Source: Eutreptiella sp. 'Long Island Sound 2002'
Lineage: Eukaryota; Euglenozoa; Euglenophyceae; Eutreptiales; Eutreptiaceae
Assembly (NCBI GenBank): GCA_964036045.1
Contig: OZ038380.1
Coordinates: 70,230,186 to 70,294,185 of the forward strand
Direction of reading: 5' to 3'
DNA length: 64,000 bases
Position numbers and translations under genes: made by a program. Position 1 is the stretch's first letter, and each line of letters begins with the position of its first letter. The notes below the pieces were generated by a model. It did no database searches, was not told the DNA's origin, and saw nothing but the letters and a program-made list of their open reading frames with translations. Shown here in pieces: positions 29,931-42,800 of the stretch.

Positions 29931-31319
29931 CTGCTGTCTGTCCCTTCACGCTGCTTTCCGTCACGCTGCATTCAATGATAGTAGACATGCATACGGTTAG
30001 GTGTATTGGTTTAATGAAGTAGTTTGTGGTAATGTGTGCTTTGTGTGAAGAGTGGCCAATGTTTGCATAGGTTTGCGCGGGATCAACTGGCCGAGAGAAC
30101 AACCAACTATATGGCCTCCGTGATTAACAGTTTTCCTCTCCCTCGCACTACATGGCAGTGGCACCACGGGTGTCCGGCGATGGATACCCCCGCCCCCTCT
30201 CAAAATCTTGGGTTTTATTCATGAAGGGACGGAAAGAACCTGACAGAGACATTGGCATTTACATTGGGAAATGTGCAGAAATGGTCATTTGTCTGAGGGT
30301 TTTTGCAAAAATACCATATTGCAGGGTACCGGTGCACCCTTTTCAGGTGGGTGGAAAATCGCACCGAAACAGACAGGCAAAATTTCACGGTTTGTGATTT
30401 TGTTTTGACAAACGTCGGCTAGGAGAACCCCTGTCCCCTATTTGGGGGGTGTAGAATGCAAATAGAAAGTTATTACTGGCAAAAAATCCCGCTTGGCTGC
30501 CGTTTCGTGGCCATAGGTAGGCACACTGGCGTGCAACGCAGGCAAATATACGCCAAAACAGGCCAAATTTCAGGGGTTTGGAGTTTTTTGGAGAAAAGGC
30601 GGGTAAGGGGTAACCTGCCCCCCTATTTTTGGGGTGTAGATCGTAAAAAGCAATGTCATTACTCGGGAAAAAACCCGTTCTGCTGAAAGTTTCCAGGCGG
30701 TATTCAGGCACACAGGCGTGCAGCAGTGTTCTGCAGTACTAGCCCAGAGCAGGCGAATATACCCCAAAACAGGCCAAATCCAGGCGCTGAATCCAAAAAT
30801 AGTGGGTATGATTGCCTGTTTTTTGCTAAAGATGTCTCACACCCATGATCCACTGCATTTCATTTTGTTGTCAGAGGCAAGGTGTTTGCAGGGGTGTTTT
30901 CTGACAGATTCCAACACTTCATAGAGACAAAATGTCCGTGGTAAGGAACATTAGAGCCTTTTTGGAGGCCTGTCACATGTCTTTGATTTACAGACAGTGC
31001 AGATGTCATCAGTGCATTGCGGGGCCCGTGGATGCATTTTGCTGTCGATTTGTCTGATGGGTGGACCAGGTAGGAGCATCTGTGCATTGCTGTGTTCTTC
31101 AGAATTCTTGCATCCAAGGCATCGTACTGGACTCTGTATCATGCAGACCTCTGAGTTATTTCGCAATTTCAGCCATGAATGTTGTTGGTATTGACACGTA
31201 TACACCCCGTACAGTTGTGCCTGCAACGACTTGTGGTTCATATGCCTTCGTGTTTGTCTGTGCGTTGGACTCAGGGACTCAGGGACTCAGGGGGGCAAGT
31301 TTGGAAATAAATCGGATAT
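29931..31319. repeat. AT-rich sequence with ~190-bp tandem units
   Basis: From about 30380 to 30800 two to three degenerate units share CCTATTT(TT)GGGGGGTGTAGA, ATTACT.G.AAAAAA.CCCG, GGCACAC.GGCGTGCA and ATATAC.CCAAAACAGGCCAAAT. The rest is unassigned. No gene is supported. Confidence 0.55.
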
Positions 31320-32460
31320 AGAAGTAGTTTCAAAAGGTTTTCATGAAGATCCCCCCTATTTTGGGGGCGCTGAATCCAAAGACAGTGGGTTTGGGGCCGA
31401 GAGGACATATGGCAGGAGTCATTTCAAGTATAAGTTGCATGCAGGTAGTTAGTGCCACGTCTGGTGAAATCTGGTAAAACGCCTCCCCCCCGGGGGACAT
31501 TCTTTGGAAAAAACGGGTAAATGAGCCTTTTGAAAATGTTTTCGTGAGGACCCCGCCTATTTTGGGGGCGCTGAATCTAAAGAACATGCTATTAGCGTCC
31601 AGAAAATTGCTTTTTGGGTGCTTTTTGAGTAAAGTTGTATGCAGGTAGTTAGTGCCACATCTGGTGAAATCTGGTAAAACGCCCCCCCCCCCCCCGGGGG
31701 CCATTTTTTGGAAAAAACGGGTAAATGAGCCTTTTGAAAATGTTTTCGTGAGGACCCAGCCTATTTTGGGGGCGCTGAATCTAAAGAACATGCTATCAGC
31801 GTCCAGAAAAGTGCTTTTTGGGTGCTTTTTGAGTAAAGTTGTATGCAGGTAGTTAGTGCCACATCTGGTGAAATCTGGTAAAACGCCCCCCCCCCCCCCG
31901 GGGGCCATTTTTTGGAAAAAACGGGTAAATGAGCCTTTTGAAAATGTTTTCATGAGGACCCCCCCTATTTTGAGGGCGCTGAATCCAAAAGACATGCTTC
32001 TGGAGTCAAAAAAATTGCTTTTTGGGTACGCTTTGAGTAAAGTTGTATGCAGGTAGTTAGTGCCACGTCTGGTGAAATCTGATAAAACGCCCCCCCCCCC
32101 CCCCGGGGGCCATTTTTTGGAAAAAAAACGGGTAAATGAGCCTTTTCGAAATGTTTTCGCAAGGACCCTGCCTATTTTGGGGGCGCTGAATCCAAAAAAA
32201 ATGGTTATTGAGTGCAAAAAATTGCTGTTAGGGTGCTGTTTGGTTAAAGTTGTATGTAGGTAGTTAGTGCCACGTCTGGTGAAATCTGGTAAAACGCCCC
32301 CCCCCCCCCCCTCGGGGCCATTTTTTGGAAAAAAACGGGTAAATGAGCCTTTTGAAAATGTTTTCATGAGGACCCCGCCTATTTTGGGGGCGCTGAATCA
32401 AAGAGAAAATGGTGTCGCAGTCCACAGAACTGCTTTTCGGTACTTTTTGAGTAAAGTTAC
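31320..32460 (-). repeat. 204-bp tandem array with poly(C) tracts, ~5.5 units
   Basis: Units start with a 7-15 base C run, then a GCCATTTTTTGG block, ACGGGTAAATGAGCC, GGCGCTGAATC and GTAAAGTTGTATGCAGG. Poly(C) positions near 31682, 31886, 32090 and 32297 give spacings of 204, 204 and 207 bp. On the minus strand the array is an open frame of 345 codons (31330-32367) with a 68-residue repeat containing KGSFTRFF and GTNYLHTTL. I list it as a repeat because no start context or family supports a protein. Confidence 0.8.
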
Positions 32461-32463
32461 GTT

Positions 32464-32781
32464 TTGGCCCGTAAAATCATAGGTGTTGGGCGCACAGAAT
32501 ACGTGGTCACATATGGCCGCAAAGGGAGTGTGCTAATAAGCCACGATGTCACGCTGGACTCAACGATGGATGAGGCTACGTTTGAGGCAAACTCCCTGGA
32601 AGATGACCTCCTGGAAGCCAAGCGAGCCTTCCAAGGGCGACAAGGTCAAATGCTCGAGAACCAGGATGACGTGGGAAACTGGTGGAGGATGGTGATGGGC
32701 CGGCAATTGGGTGCAGAGACGGCGGTGGCCGAGGAGGCCCGGCGCCTAACGTCGGACAACCTGGCGCCCCTGTTAGGCTGA
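32464..32781 (+). CDS. Short ORF at the 5' side of LINE-A, unknown
   Basis: 106 residues, beginning MARKIIGVGRTEYVVTYG and continuing with an acidic helical stretch (MDEATFEANSLEDDLLEAKR). The first 25 residues faintly recall the strand pair of a chromodomain, but the aromatic cage cannot be identified. It immediately follows the 204-bp array, so the ORF's 5' end may be truncated by it. It may be an ORF1 remnant. Confidence 0.3.
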   Translation: MARKIIGVGRTEYVVTYGRKGSVLISHDVTLDSTMDEATFEANSLEDDLLEAKRAFQGRQGQMLENQDDVGNWWRMVMGRQLGAETAVAEEARRLTSDNLAPLLG

Positions 32782-33058
32782 ATCCCTGGCACACCACCAC
32801 AGGGCACACATAGCCGTACACAACACACAAAGGTCCACCCGCAAGGGAAGCCGCGAGGGTGTGCAGCGGGGGAAAGCCTCGAGAGGCCGCACCGGGAACA
32901 AACATGTAGCGGCACACCAAAACGGGACTCAACGAAATGGAACATACCATACAACACAATCAGCCATAACATAACACACGCCATCCTGTAATTGATGATG
33001 GGCACAAGCCTCCGGCACAAACCACGGAACTGGTGGATACGCATGGTGATGGCCATAC

Positions 33059-34540
33059 TTGCCTATCAAGTGGCTTTGTCTGTCGAGACTTCCTTGGACA
33101 TCCAGAACCTGTGCACAAAATAGGAAGTCGTGCCGTGCCCGAATACGACGACCGCTGGTGACACGCTCACCATGGTTCCTCGACAACATACCATGGTATT
33201 GGAGGATGCTCATGAGCAAGTGGGGTAAATTCCACGCTACAGAGCACTCTGCCCAATGCATGGCACAACACACCGAACACCCCGTCTGCAGTGACGACCT
33301 GCCCGACCTATGGCATCAGGCTTCGTTGTGGGACAGCGCGCGCCCGCTGCTGACCCTGTCCAACGACCTGCCCCCAAACCCACGAAAGTTGCAGCCAGGT
33401 GACTACCATGACCCAGCAATCCTGTCTCGCGCCCGGTGGAAACGTGATACCCTGACGCTGCCGCTTGATGTGCATCCAAACCAGGGTCACCCCAAGACGA
33501 CCAAGCTCCACGCCCTGACCTTGACCGTTGGCGGCCCGCACCTCAGCAGACGGAGGTGGGGTCGCCTCCTACAAGAGATAACCGCTTCCTCCCCCCACAT
33601 CATCGCCCTGCAGGAGGTCCGCTTTAGAACAGGCGAGGTCCACCTTGCTTACACTGCGAAGGCCTGCCTTAACTACCAACCGCTCGCCCATGATGACAAG
33701 CGCCCGGACATGATGTTCCTGGTGCATGAGAGGGTCCACAAGTACCGCAAGCTGATGGCCCACCGCTTGCCCCATGCTACTGCTCTTCGCGTCCAGATCC
33801 CAGATTCTTCCGACTTATCTTTCGTGAACCAACATGGACCGTTCACCGTACGGGAAAGGGAAGCCTTGGATGCCCAGATTGCATCTGTTCCCAAAGTGGG
33901 CATCGTTGGAGGGGACTTTAATGATGAAGATTGGCATGCCACCCCACGCCAGAGGAGGATATGGCACGACTGCCTCGAATCTGGGCGCCTTGTAGACCCA
34001 CAATACCAAACGATGCCTCAAGCACAAGGCCCGAGCCACACCCGAGGCGGCAAGCGATTGGACGCGCTCCTCCTATCGCAAATGACATGGAACGCACTCA
34101 CACCGGTTGCCTACCAAACGACCACGTTCCCGTTAGCAGGTGACCACGCAGGGGTTGGGCTCCACACCACGGTCGTGCTCCCTGAACCACAGTCTCCAGA
34201 CCCCGAGGTCATCAGCATCTGTGACTGCACGGGTAGGGATTTGAAGCGCTTCCGCGCAAATATGGGGCGATGGTACCGGAGTGGCCCCAAAGACCTGACC
34301 ATGGAGACTGCAAGCAATATGGTATTGCAGGAGGTCGCACGGTACGTCGCAGCGAACAAGAAGCCGGACAGACGACCGGACAAAATTCGGCAGCATCTGC
34401 GAACCCGCCTTGCCAGGAACGCGTGCGACCAGGCCGCACTCAAACTATGGGGGGAACATATGCAACACAAGCGCCATACGGAGGTGATGAAGAAACTGCG
34501 CCGTTTCCGCAAATCTGCAAATCTGCGATTGGGAGCACAG
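33059..34540 (+). pseudogene. LINE-A APE-type endonuclease
   Basis: Endonuclease of the exonuclease-endonuclease-phosphatase fold, which nicks target DNA for target-primed reverse transcription. Visible motifs: PHIIALQEVRF (catalytic Glu), VGIVGGDFND (Asp/Asn), GGKRLDALLLS and LAGDHAGV (final Asp-His). All the usual catalytic residues are present. The 180 residues before it are of unknown function. A linker with VARYVAANKKPDRRPDKIR follows, and the frame is lost near 34530, just before RT. The start at 33059 is simply the first open position; the true start is unknown. Confidence 0.75.
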
Positions 34541-35523
34541 GGACATTCTTCGCGGACCTAGCCACTTGGCTTGTTCAACCTGCCCATGTCTCCTCAATGT
34601 CTCCCACCCTGGCGTTGGCACCCAGAAAATTGCCCCACTTTGCGGGGGATCCACACTGGGACCCAGAGAAAGCCTTCAGTATGTTGCCCAATCTCCGCGT
34701 GCCAGGCACTCCCATGGATCAGACCCTACCTACGTGGCGCGAGTTCCAGGGGACAGCCAATCAGCAAGAGAAAAAGTCCATGGGAATGGACGGGTTCCCG
34801 CCGCACACCATACAGTGGCTCCTAGAGAACGTGCAATGGATCCTGTACAGGAGAGTCTGTGAGGTGTGGAAACAGGGACAGATGCCAACAGAGTGGACCA
34901 AAACCCGCATATCACTGTTGTACAAAAAGGGTGACCCCAGGCGCGCCAGCAACCACTGGCCAATAGTAGTATCCACGTGCATGTACCAAGTGACCATGAA
35001 ATTAAGCCTGCGGCGCATCAAGAAACCACTTACCGAGGTACTGTTCGAACACCAAGCAGGAGGACGGCGGGGCCACACCAGACTGTCCCAAGGCATAAAA
35101 CTGTGGTCGTCAGCATTGCACATGCCGGGAGCGCCAGACGTGGTGCTCTTGGATATCGCCAAAGCGTACCCGAGCACCCCTCACCCATTGCTGTGGGCCG
35201 CACTGCAGCGGGTGGGGGTACCCGACCGCTACATCTCCGTGATGCAATACGCATACCAAGAGACACGGTGGTACTACCGGGTGGATGGCGAGAAACATTC
35301 ATACCACCAGAGAAGGGGGGTGAAGAAGGGATGCCCCCTCTCCCCCCTGCTATTCTGTGTGGTGTACGAGATGTTTCACGGGACACTAGCGGCGGAGTTC
35401 CCTTCCGTCCACTTCTACACGTACATGGATGATGTAGCCTTCGTCTCACCGGACCGATCGACTACGCTGGCGGTGGTCAGGAGAGTGGTGGAACTGGGCA
35501 ACATATATTGGGCTTCCATGTGA
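34530..35523 (+). pseudogene. LINE-A reverse transcriptase, fingers and palm
   Basis: Motifs in order: SMGMDGFPPHTI; ISLLYKKGDPRRASNHWPI; LFEHQAGGRRGHTRL; VVLLDIAKAYPSTPH (motif A, catalytic Asp); RRGVKKGCPLSPLLFCVVYE (motif B); and YTYMDDVAFVS (motif C, catalytic Asp pair). This is a typical LINE RT with intact catalytic residues. Expected upstream residues such as the Arg-Pro of the NxRPI box read NHWPI. A frame change at about 35505 moves the thumb into another frame. Confidence 0.85.
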
Positions 35524-36450
35524 ACAAAGGCAAAACAGAGGTGTACTGTTGGACGGCGACCTACAGGGTGGACCAACTGCTCTGGGACAGACAGGTCAAC
35601 ACCGTCAGACCCCCCATCCTCAGCTATCTGGGACACACCATTGCACACCCACAGCGGGCACACAAGGGTCGGTCCGACTACCTCGACTTGATTGCATCGG
35701 ACCTGGCTCAGTATGCACACATTCCCATTGATGGGTGGGAACGAAGACCGGTGGTCAATTCCATCCTGATGCCGCGATGGCTCAATCGGGCAGCGCTCAT
35801 CCCCTCGGACAGGTGGTACAAGGAGATCGATGACCTGTGTTCGGTATTTGTCCGCCAGCCTAAAGGTATGGTCCCGGGACGGAATGCCAAGCAACTCACT
35901 GCCCCTGTAGCTTGTGGTGGCATGGGGCTACATCAGCTGTACTGGGCCCACCGACAGCGATTCATCACCACCATGCAGCAAACTATCCGTCATCAGCACC
36001 GGGCATTCTGTTTCTCCCTCAACAACCAAACAGAACGCATTCAGACGCCCTTTCTTGCGTACGTGACTCTGTTGAATTCAATAGGAGCCATCTCGGGCAT
36101 ATCACTACAACAACCCCGACGCCGTCCAGCAAGACCGAACCTCATCGACAGCGAAGACACGGAGGACGGTCACATGATTCGCAACCAAATGTCCGTGGTT
36201 GACTAACAGGACGTAGCACGCTGGTATGGGCTCACCAAACCACGGTGGCAAGTCCTGGAAGGAGAACAGGTCCCGGAAGGCTACCAACTTACTGTGGTGG
36301 GGGGATGCGAAGTCTACACCTACGGTTGCAACCTGCAGGGGACTACGTGGTACACGAATGGAAGTCGAAAAGGCAATCCGGTGGGTATGGAGGGCGCCAC
36401 AGGCGACTGCCGCGCAGGTTTTGGACTGCACTGCGGGCCGCTGCACGTGA
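35505..36450 (+). pseudogene. LINE-A RT thumb and start of RNase H
   Basis: GFHVNKGKTEVYCW is the motif D/E region after YMDD. ILSYLGHTIA, LNRAALIPSDRWY and CGGMGLHQLYWAHRQRF match the usual post-RT region of LINEs. A TAA at 36204-36206 interrupts the frame, which continues as ARWYGLTKPRWQVLEG to TTWYTNGSRKGNP. That is the first RNase H strand, with Asn (36357-36359) where the catalytic Asp is expected. The frame shifts again near 36450. Confidence 0.75.
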
Positions 36451-36766
36451 TTGGACTGGTGCGGGTCCACAAACCCCATACAGGGTGGAACTTATCGGCA
36501 TGTATGTGGCTTCTTGTCTGGCATCCACCGGCGACGAGGTGATGCTCGACAATCAAGAGGCAGCGGATTGTGCGACAGCCACAACACACCATGAAGTCTG
36601 TGACGTGGATGTTCGCCAGCCACTAGTGCAGGAGCTCCGCGACAAGTCGTTAATGCCCAGGTGGGTGCCAGGCCACCGAGAGGAGCGGCAGGCCCGCACA
36701 CCTGAGGAAGCCCAAGACATACGGGGCAATAACCTTTCAGACTCGTTGGCCTCCAAGGGAAGCGAG
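36450..36766 (+). pseudogene. LINE-A RNase H, second half, interrupted by an insertion
   Basis: Reads YRVELIGMYVAS with the catalytic Glu, EVMLDNQEAADCA with the third Asp, and LMPRWVPGHREERQARTPEE..NNLSDSLASKGSE, the late WVPGH and N..SD..A motifs. At 36766 the sequence leaves the LINE for the 10.2-kb insertion. The same 170 bases recur at 46951-47120, where the LINE continues. Confidence 0.8.
36597..36766 (+). repeat. 170-bp direct duplication flanking the insertion, left copy
   Basis: Near-identical to 46951-47120, with a handful of differences, for example CACTAGTGC versus CACTAGCGC and GGGCAATAAC versus GGGCAAAAAC. It encodes the RNase H WVPGH region. The most economical explanation is an unusually long target-site duplication of the 36767-46950 insert. 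Confidence 0.85.
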
Positions 36767-36782
36767 TGCGTGGCGGCAGGGA

Positions 36783-37330
36783 GGGAAAGGGCACCACAGC
36801 ACACAAACGCCACCACCGGGCAAAAAACAGCACAGACAACCAACAGCACAACACAGCACAGCACGGCGCCGCACGACAGGCCACAGGAGGGCAAAGCAAA
36901 CACAAACAGCACCGCGAAACGACAGCAGAGCACGACAGCACAGCACCACATGACAGCACAGCGCCACAGCACACGACACAGGGAAGCAGGGCACCACAGC
37001 CAGCACAACAAGGCACCGCAGCGCACAGGGCGGAGAAAACAGGGAACGCACAGCACGAGGGAAAGAGCACCACAGCACGCAGACACCACCACCGGGCAAA
37101 AAACAGCACAGACAACCAACAGCGCAACACGGCACAGCACGACAGGCCACAGGAGGGCAAAGCAAGCACCAACAACACCGCAAAACGACAGCAGAGCACA
37201 ACAGCACAGCACCACGCGACAGCACAGCACCACAGAACACGACACAGGGAGGCAGGGCACCACAGCAAACCACACCAACCACAGGGAAGCAGACCACACA
37301 GCCAGACAGGGACACCGACACCGCAACACA
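36783..37330 (+). repeat. Two ~280-bp AC-rich units
   Basis: GGGAAAG(G/A)GCACCACAGCAC, CACCACCGGGCAAAAAACAG, CAGACAACCAACAGC and GGCCACAGGAGGGCAAAGCAA occur in the same order starting near 36783 and near 37061. They are followed by more AC-rich simple sequence to about 37840. Apparent ORFs on both strands come from the lack of T on one strand. Confidence 0.7.
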
Positions 37331-37839
37331 CCACCAGCAGACAACCACGGGCAACCAGACCCAGCTCCGCTCCACAGAACACCAAAGGAAACAGCGCAAC
37401 ACACAGCAACTCACCACAGCACCAGAAGCCAACAACAGCACGCACCACACGAACAGCACAACGCAAGCGCACCAGCACAGCGAAGCACAGCACCGCACAG
37501 AGCGGGGAGGACAGGGAACGCACAACACAACACCCCAGGACGCACACAGCACAACGCACAGCGGCGAACAACAGCGCGCACCAACACGCCACGCCAAAAC
37601 ACACACAGCACAGAGCACACAGCGTGGGGGAACACCGCAAAACACAGCGCCGGAGAGCACAGGGCCCCAGGGCGACGGGCAGCACCACAGGGCGCGACAC
37701 AACAAGCAGCGGCACCAAAACGAGCGCAACAAAACAGCACAGCACACAACAGCACAACACCGGACGGCACAACGCGCCGCAGCGCAGGGCAGCACCTCAC
37801 CCAGGGACACACAGCACACGGCACACAGCACCGAGCGGC

Positions 37840-38830
37840 GGCGACGAAAACCGCGGGACACGAAAGGGGGGGGGGGGCAGCAGCCACCAGGGAACGGCCA
37901 ACGGACAGGCGGGAAACACAAAAGAGGCGAGGACGCACGGAGAGCGGAGAAGCGGAAAGCCAACAAAGCGAACAACACACAGCGCCGAGGCCCAGGGCAC
38001 CCGGGGCCGGAAACCAGAGAAAGCCGGAAACAACGGGGGCGCAGAAAGGAAACGGAAAAAAAAAAAAAAGAAAAACAGGGCACCGAGGGGCGGCGACGAA
38101 AACTACGAGACACGAAAGGGGGGGTGGGGGGGGCAGCAGCCACCAGGGAACGGCCAACGGCCAGGTGGGAAACACAAAAGAGGCGAGAGCGCAGGGAGAG
38201 CGGGAAGGCGGGAAGCCAACAAAGCAAACAACACACACTGCCAAGGTCCAGGGCACCCGGGGCCGGAAACCAGAGAAAGCCGGAGACAATTGGGGCGCAG
38301 AAAGGAAAAGGAAAAAAAAAAAGGAAAAACAAGGCACCGAGGGGCGGCGACGAAAACCACGAGACACGAAAGGGGGGGGGGGCAGCAGCCATCAGGGAAC
38401 GGCCAACGGCCAGGCGGGAAACACAAAAGAGGCGAGAGCGCATGGAGAGCAGAGAAGCGGGAAGCCAACAAAGCAAACAACACACAGCGCCGAGGCCCAG
38501 GGCACCCGGGCCCGGAAACCAGAGAAAGCCAGAGACAAAAGGGGGCGCAGAAAGGAAACAAAAAAAAAAGAAAAACAAGGCACCGAGGGGCGGCGGCGAA
38601 AACCACGAGACACGAAAGGGGGGGTGGGGGGGGCAGCAGCCACCAGGGAACGGCCAACGGCCAGGCGGGAAACACAAAAGAGGCGAGAGCGCACGGAGAG
38701 CGGGGAAGCGGGAGGCCAACAAAGCAAACAACACACAGCGCCAAGGTCCAGGGCACCCGGGGCCGGATACCAAAGAAAGCCAGAGACAACGGGGGCGCGG
38801 AAGGAAGGCAAAAAAGAAGAAAAAAGGAGG
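37840..38830 (+). repeat. 251-bp tandem repeat, four units
   Basis: CAGCAGCCAYCAGGGAACGG recurs at about 37878, 38134, 38383 and 38634. Each unit carries a G run, CAGGYGGGAAACACAAAAGA, GGGCACCCGGG, GAAAGCCRGA and an A run, then GGGCGGCGACGAAAAC. Differences are mainly homopolymer length. Confidence 0.85.
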
Positions 38831-39540
38831 GGGCCGAGCAAAGCAGAAAGACAACGCGGCCAGAGGAAAAGGTGAGGCGCACCAGAACGCGCCCGGGAGG
38901 CCCGCCCGCCCGACCCGGCCAAGAAGGGCACGCACACGCACACACGCGCGGGACCCGGGCGTGTCGTCCTCCGACCCGCAAGGGGAGGTGTCGGCGTCCA
39001 TACGAAACACCCCCGGTGCACCGGCCGAGTCCCCCGTCGAACGACGGACGGTACAGGAAACTGGACGCGTCAGTGACCGGGTCCACACACGCCAACCACC
39101 GCAGCGCACGCAGCCCAAGACCGACGCCGGAGGGACCCACCAGGGACAACCCCATCGCGGGGCCCCGAACGGGTACGACGCGGAGCGAGCCCAGCGCCCC
39201 TGCCTCGGCGGGGGCCAGCAGCGGGCACAATGAGCCCCGTTCTCGGCCGGCCTGCGTGTGCCCCGCGCAGCCACCCAGTAAAGCCGGGGGCGCAAGCCCC
39301 CGGGGTGGGGAAGGGCACCACGGCGTCGGGAAAGCCGACCGGAGCACCGAGAGCGACCGGACCGGACGAGGCGCGGCGCACCACGCGGGGCCACGAGGCA
39401 CGCCAGAGAGGCACGCCGCCGGCCACAACCAAGGCACACGGACAGGTGCCAAGCAACAACGGCCGCCGGGTGCCGCAAACCCGGAGAGCGCGCACGACAC
39501 CCAGCGAACCACGGCACAGGAACAGGTGCCTAGCAACACC

Positions 39541-39755
39541 AGCCGCCGTCCGGATGGACGAGTGCGCACCCGGAGGGTACCCAGCCCCTACCGGCCACGA
39601 ACAGCCGCCGTCCGGATGGACAAGTGCGCGCCCGGAGGGTACCCAGCCCCTGTCGGCTACGAACAGCCGCCGTCCAGATGGACGAGTGCGCGCCCGGAGG
39701 GTACCCAGCCCCTGCCGGCTACAAACGGCCGCCATCCGGATGGACGAGTGAGCGC
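39541..39755 (+). repeat. 61-bp tandem repeat, 3.5 units
   Basis: AGCCGCCGTCCGGATGGA and GGAGGGTACCCAGCCCCT alternate with starts near 39541, 39603, 39664 and 39726. Confidence 0.85.
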
Positions 39756-39825
39756 CCCGCAGCGACGCCCCGCACAGCAACACCCCACGCGCGACCCAAA
39801 GCACAGCACACAGAGCGAGCACACC

Positions 39826-42800
39826 GGTAAACAAGAGCCAAGCGGCCCAGGACACCGTACTCACAACACAACCCACCGAGCGGGCACACGGGTGAACAGG
39901 AGCCAAGTGGCCGAGGACACCGCACACGCAACACAACCCACCGAGCGGGCGCACCGGTGAACAGGAGCCAAGTGGCCCAGGACACCGCACACGCAACACA
40001 ACACACCGCGCGGGCACACCGGTGACCAGGAGCCACGTAGCCCAGGACACCGCACACGCAAAACAACACACCGAGCGGACACACCGGTAATCAGGAGCCA
40101 AGTGGCCCAGGACACCGCACGAGCAAAGCAAAGGACGGAGCGGGCGCACCCGTGAACAGGAGCCAATTGGCCCAGGACACCGCACACACAACACAACAGG
40201 CCCAGCGGGGACACCGGTGAACAGGAGCCAAGTGGCCCAGGACACCGCACGACAACACAACGCACCGAGCGGGCGCACTGGTGAACAGGAGCCAAGTGGC
40301 CCAGGACACTGCACACACAACACAACACACCGAGCGGGCACACCGGTGAACAGGAGCCAAGTGGCCCATGACACCGCACGCACAACACAACACATCGAGC
40401 GGGCGCACCGGTGAACGAGAGCTAAGTGGCCCAGGACACCGCACACGCAACACAACACACCCGGCGGGCACACCGGTGAACCGGGGTCAGGTGGCCCAGG
40501 ACACCGCACAGGCAAAGCAAAGCACGGAACGGGCACACCGGTGAACAGGAGCCAAGTGGCCCAGGACGCCGCACACACAACACAACACACCCAGCGGGCA
40601 CACCGGTGAACGGGAGCCAAGTGGCCCAGGACACCGCACACACAACACAACACGGCGAGGGGGGGGAACGGTGAACAGGAGCCAAGTGGCCCAGGACACC
40701 GCGCACGCAAAGCAACACACCGAGCAAAGCAACACAGCGAACGGGCACACCGGTGAACAGGAGCCAAGTGGCCCAAAACACCGCACACACAACACAACAA
40801 ACCACGCGGGCACACTGGTGAACAGGAGCCAAGTGACCCGAGACACCGCACACACAACACAACACACCGGGCGGGCACACCGGTGAACAGGAGCCAAGTG
40901 GCCCAGGGCACCGCACACGCAGAGCAACACACCGAGCGGGCGCACCGGTGAACAGGAGCCAAGTGGCCCAGGACACTGCACACGCAACACAACACACCCG
41001 GCGGGCACACCGGTGAACGGGAGCCAAGTGGCACAGGACACCGCACACACAACACAGCACACCGAGCGGGCGCACCGGTGAACAGGAGCCAAGTGGGCCA
41101 GGACACTGCACACGCAACACAACACACCGAGCGGGCACACCGGTGAACAGGAGCCAGGTGGCCCAGGACACCGCACACGCAACACAACACACCGACCGGG
41201 CACACCGGTGAACAGGAGCCAAGCGGCCCAGGACACCGCACAAGCAAAGCAAAGGACGGAGCGGGCGCACCGGTGAACAGGAGCCAAGTGGCCCAGGACA
41301 CCGCACACACAACACAACACAGCGAACGGGCACACCGGTGAACAGGAGCCAAGTGGCCCAGGACGCCGCACACACAACACAACACACCCAGCGGGCACAC
41401 CGGTGAACGGGAGCCAAGTGGCCCAGGACACCGCACACACAACAGAACACACCGAGCGGGCGCAGCGGTGAACAGGAGCCAAGTGGCCCAGGACACCGCG
41501 CACGCAAAGCAACACACCGAGCAAAGCAACACACCGAGCGGGCACACCCCCGAGCAGGAGCCAAGTGGCCCAGGACACTGCACACACAACACCACAAACC
41601 ACGCGGGCACATCGGTGAACAAGAGCCAAGAGAACCGAGACACCGCACACGCAACACAACACACCGGGCGGGCACACCGGTGAACAGGAGCCTAGTGGCC
41701 CAGGGCACCGCACACGCAAAGCAACACACCGAGCGGGCGCACCGGTGAACAGGAGCCAAGTGGCCCAGGACACCGCACACGCAACACAACACACCCGGCG
41801 GGCACACCGGTGAACAGGAGCCAGGTGGCCCAGGACACCGCACACGCAACACAACACACCCGGCGGGCACACCGGTGAACGGGAGCCAAGTGGCCCAGGA
41901 CACCGCACACACAACACAGCACACCGAGCGGGCGCACTGGTGAACAGGAGCCAAGTGGCCCAGGACACCGCACACACAACACAACATACCACGCGGGCGC
42001 ACCCGTGAACAGGAGCCAAGTGGCCCAGGACACCGCACACACAACACAACAAACCACGCGGGCACACCGGTGAACAGGAGCCAAGTGACCCAGGACACCG
42101 CACACGCAACACAACACACCGAGCGGGCACACCGGTGAACAGGAGCCAAGAGGCCCAGGACACCGCACACGCAAAGCAACACACCGAGCGGGCGCACCGG
42201 TGAACAGGAGCCAAGTGGCCCAGGACACTGCACACGCAACACAACACACCCGGCGGGCACACCGGTGAACGGGAGCCAAGTGGCACAGGACACCGCACAC
42301 ACAACACAACACACCGAGCGGGCGCACCGGTGAACAGGAGCCAGGTAGCCCAGGACACCGCACACGCAAAACAACACACCGAGCGGGCACACCGGTGAAC
42401 AGGAGCCAAGTGGCCCAGGACACCGCACAAGCAAAGCAAAGGACAAAGCGGGCGCACCGGTGAACAGGAGCCAAGTGGCCCAGGACACCGCACGACAACA
42501 CAACGCACCGAGCGGGCGCACTGGTGAACAGGAGCCAAGTGGCCCAGGACACCGCACGACAACACAACGCACCGAGCGGGCGCACTGGTGAACAGGAGCC
42601 AAGTGGCCCAGGACACCGCACACCCAACACAACCCACCGAGCGGGCACACCGGTGAAGAGGAGCCAAGTGGCCCAGGACACCGCACACACAACACAACAC
42701 ACTGGGCGGGCGCACCAGTGAACGGGAGCCAAGTGGCCCAGGACACCGCACACGCAACACAACACACCTGGCGGGCATACCGCTGAATGGGAGCCAAGTG

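Noticed and set aside
16411-32490. Shared TAAAATCATAGGTGT at 16.4 kb and 32.47 kb as a common element end
   Set aside because: Only about 15 bases match. In 64 kb a few such matches are expected by chance, and the surrounding sequences are unrelated.
36737-39960. Overlapping ORFs of about 870-1060 codons on both strands
   Set aside because: The block is AC-rich on one strand and GT-rich on the other, with tandem repeats. Frames are open on both strands and in several phases at once, with no domain.
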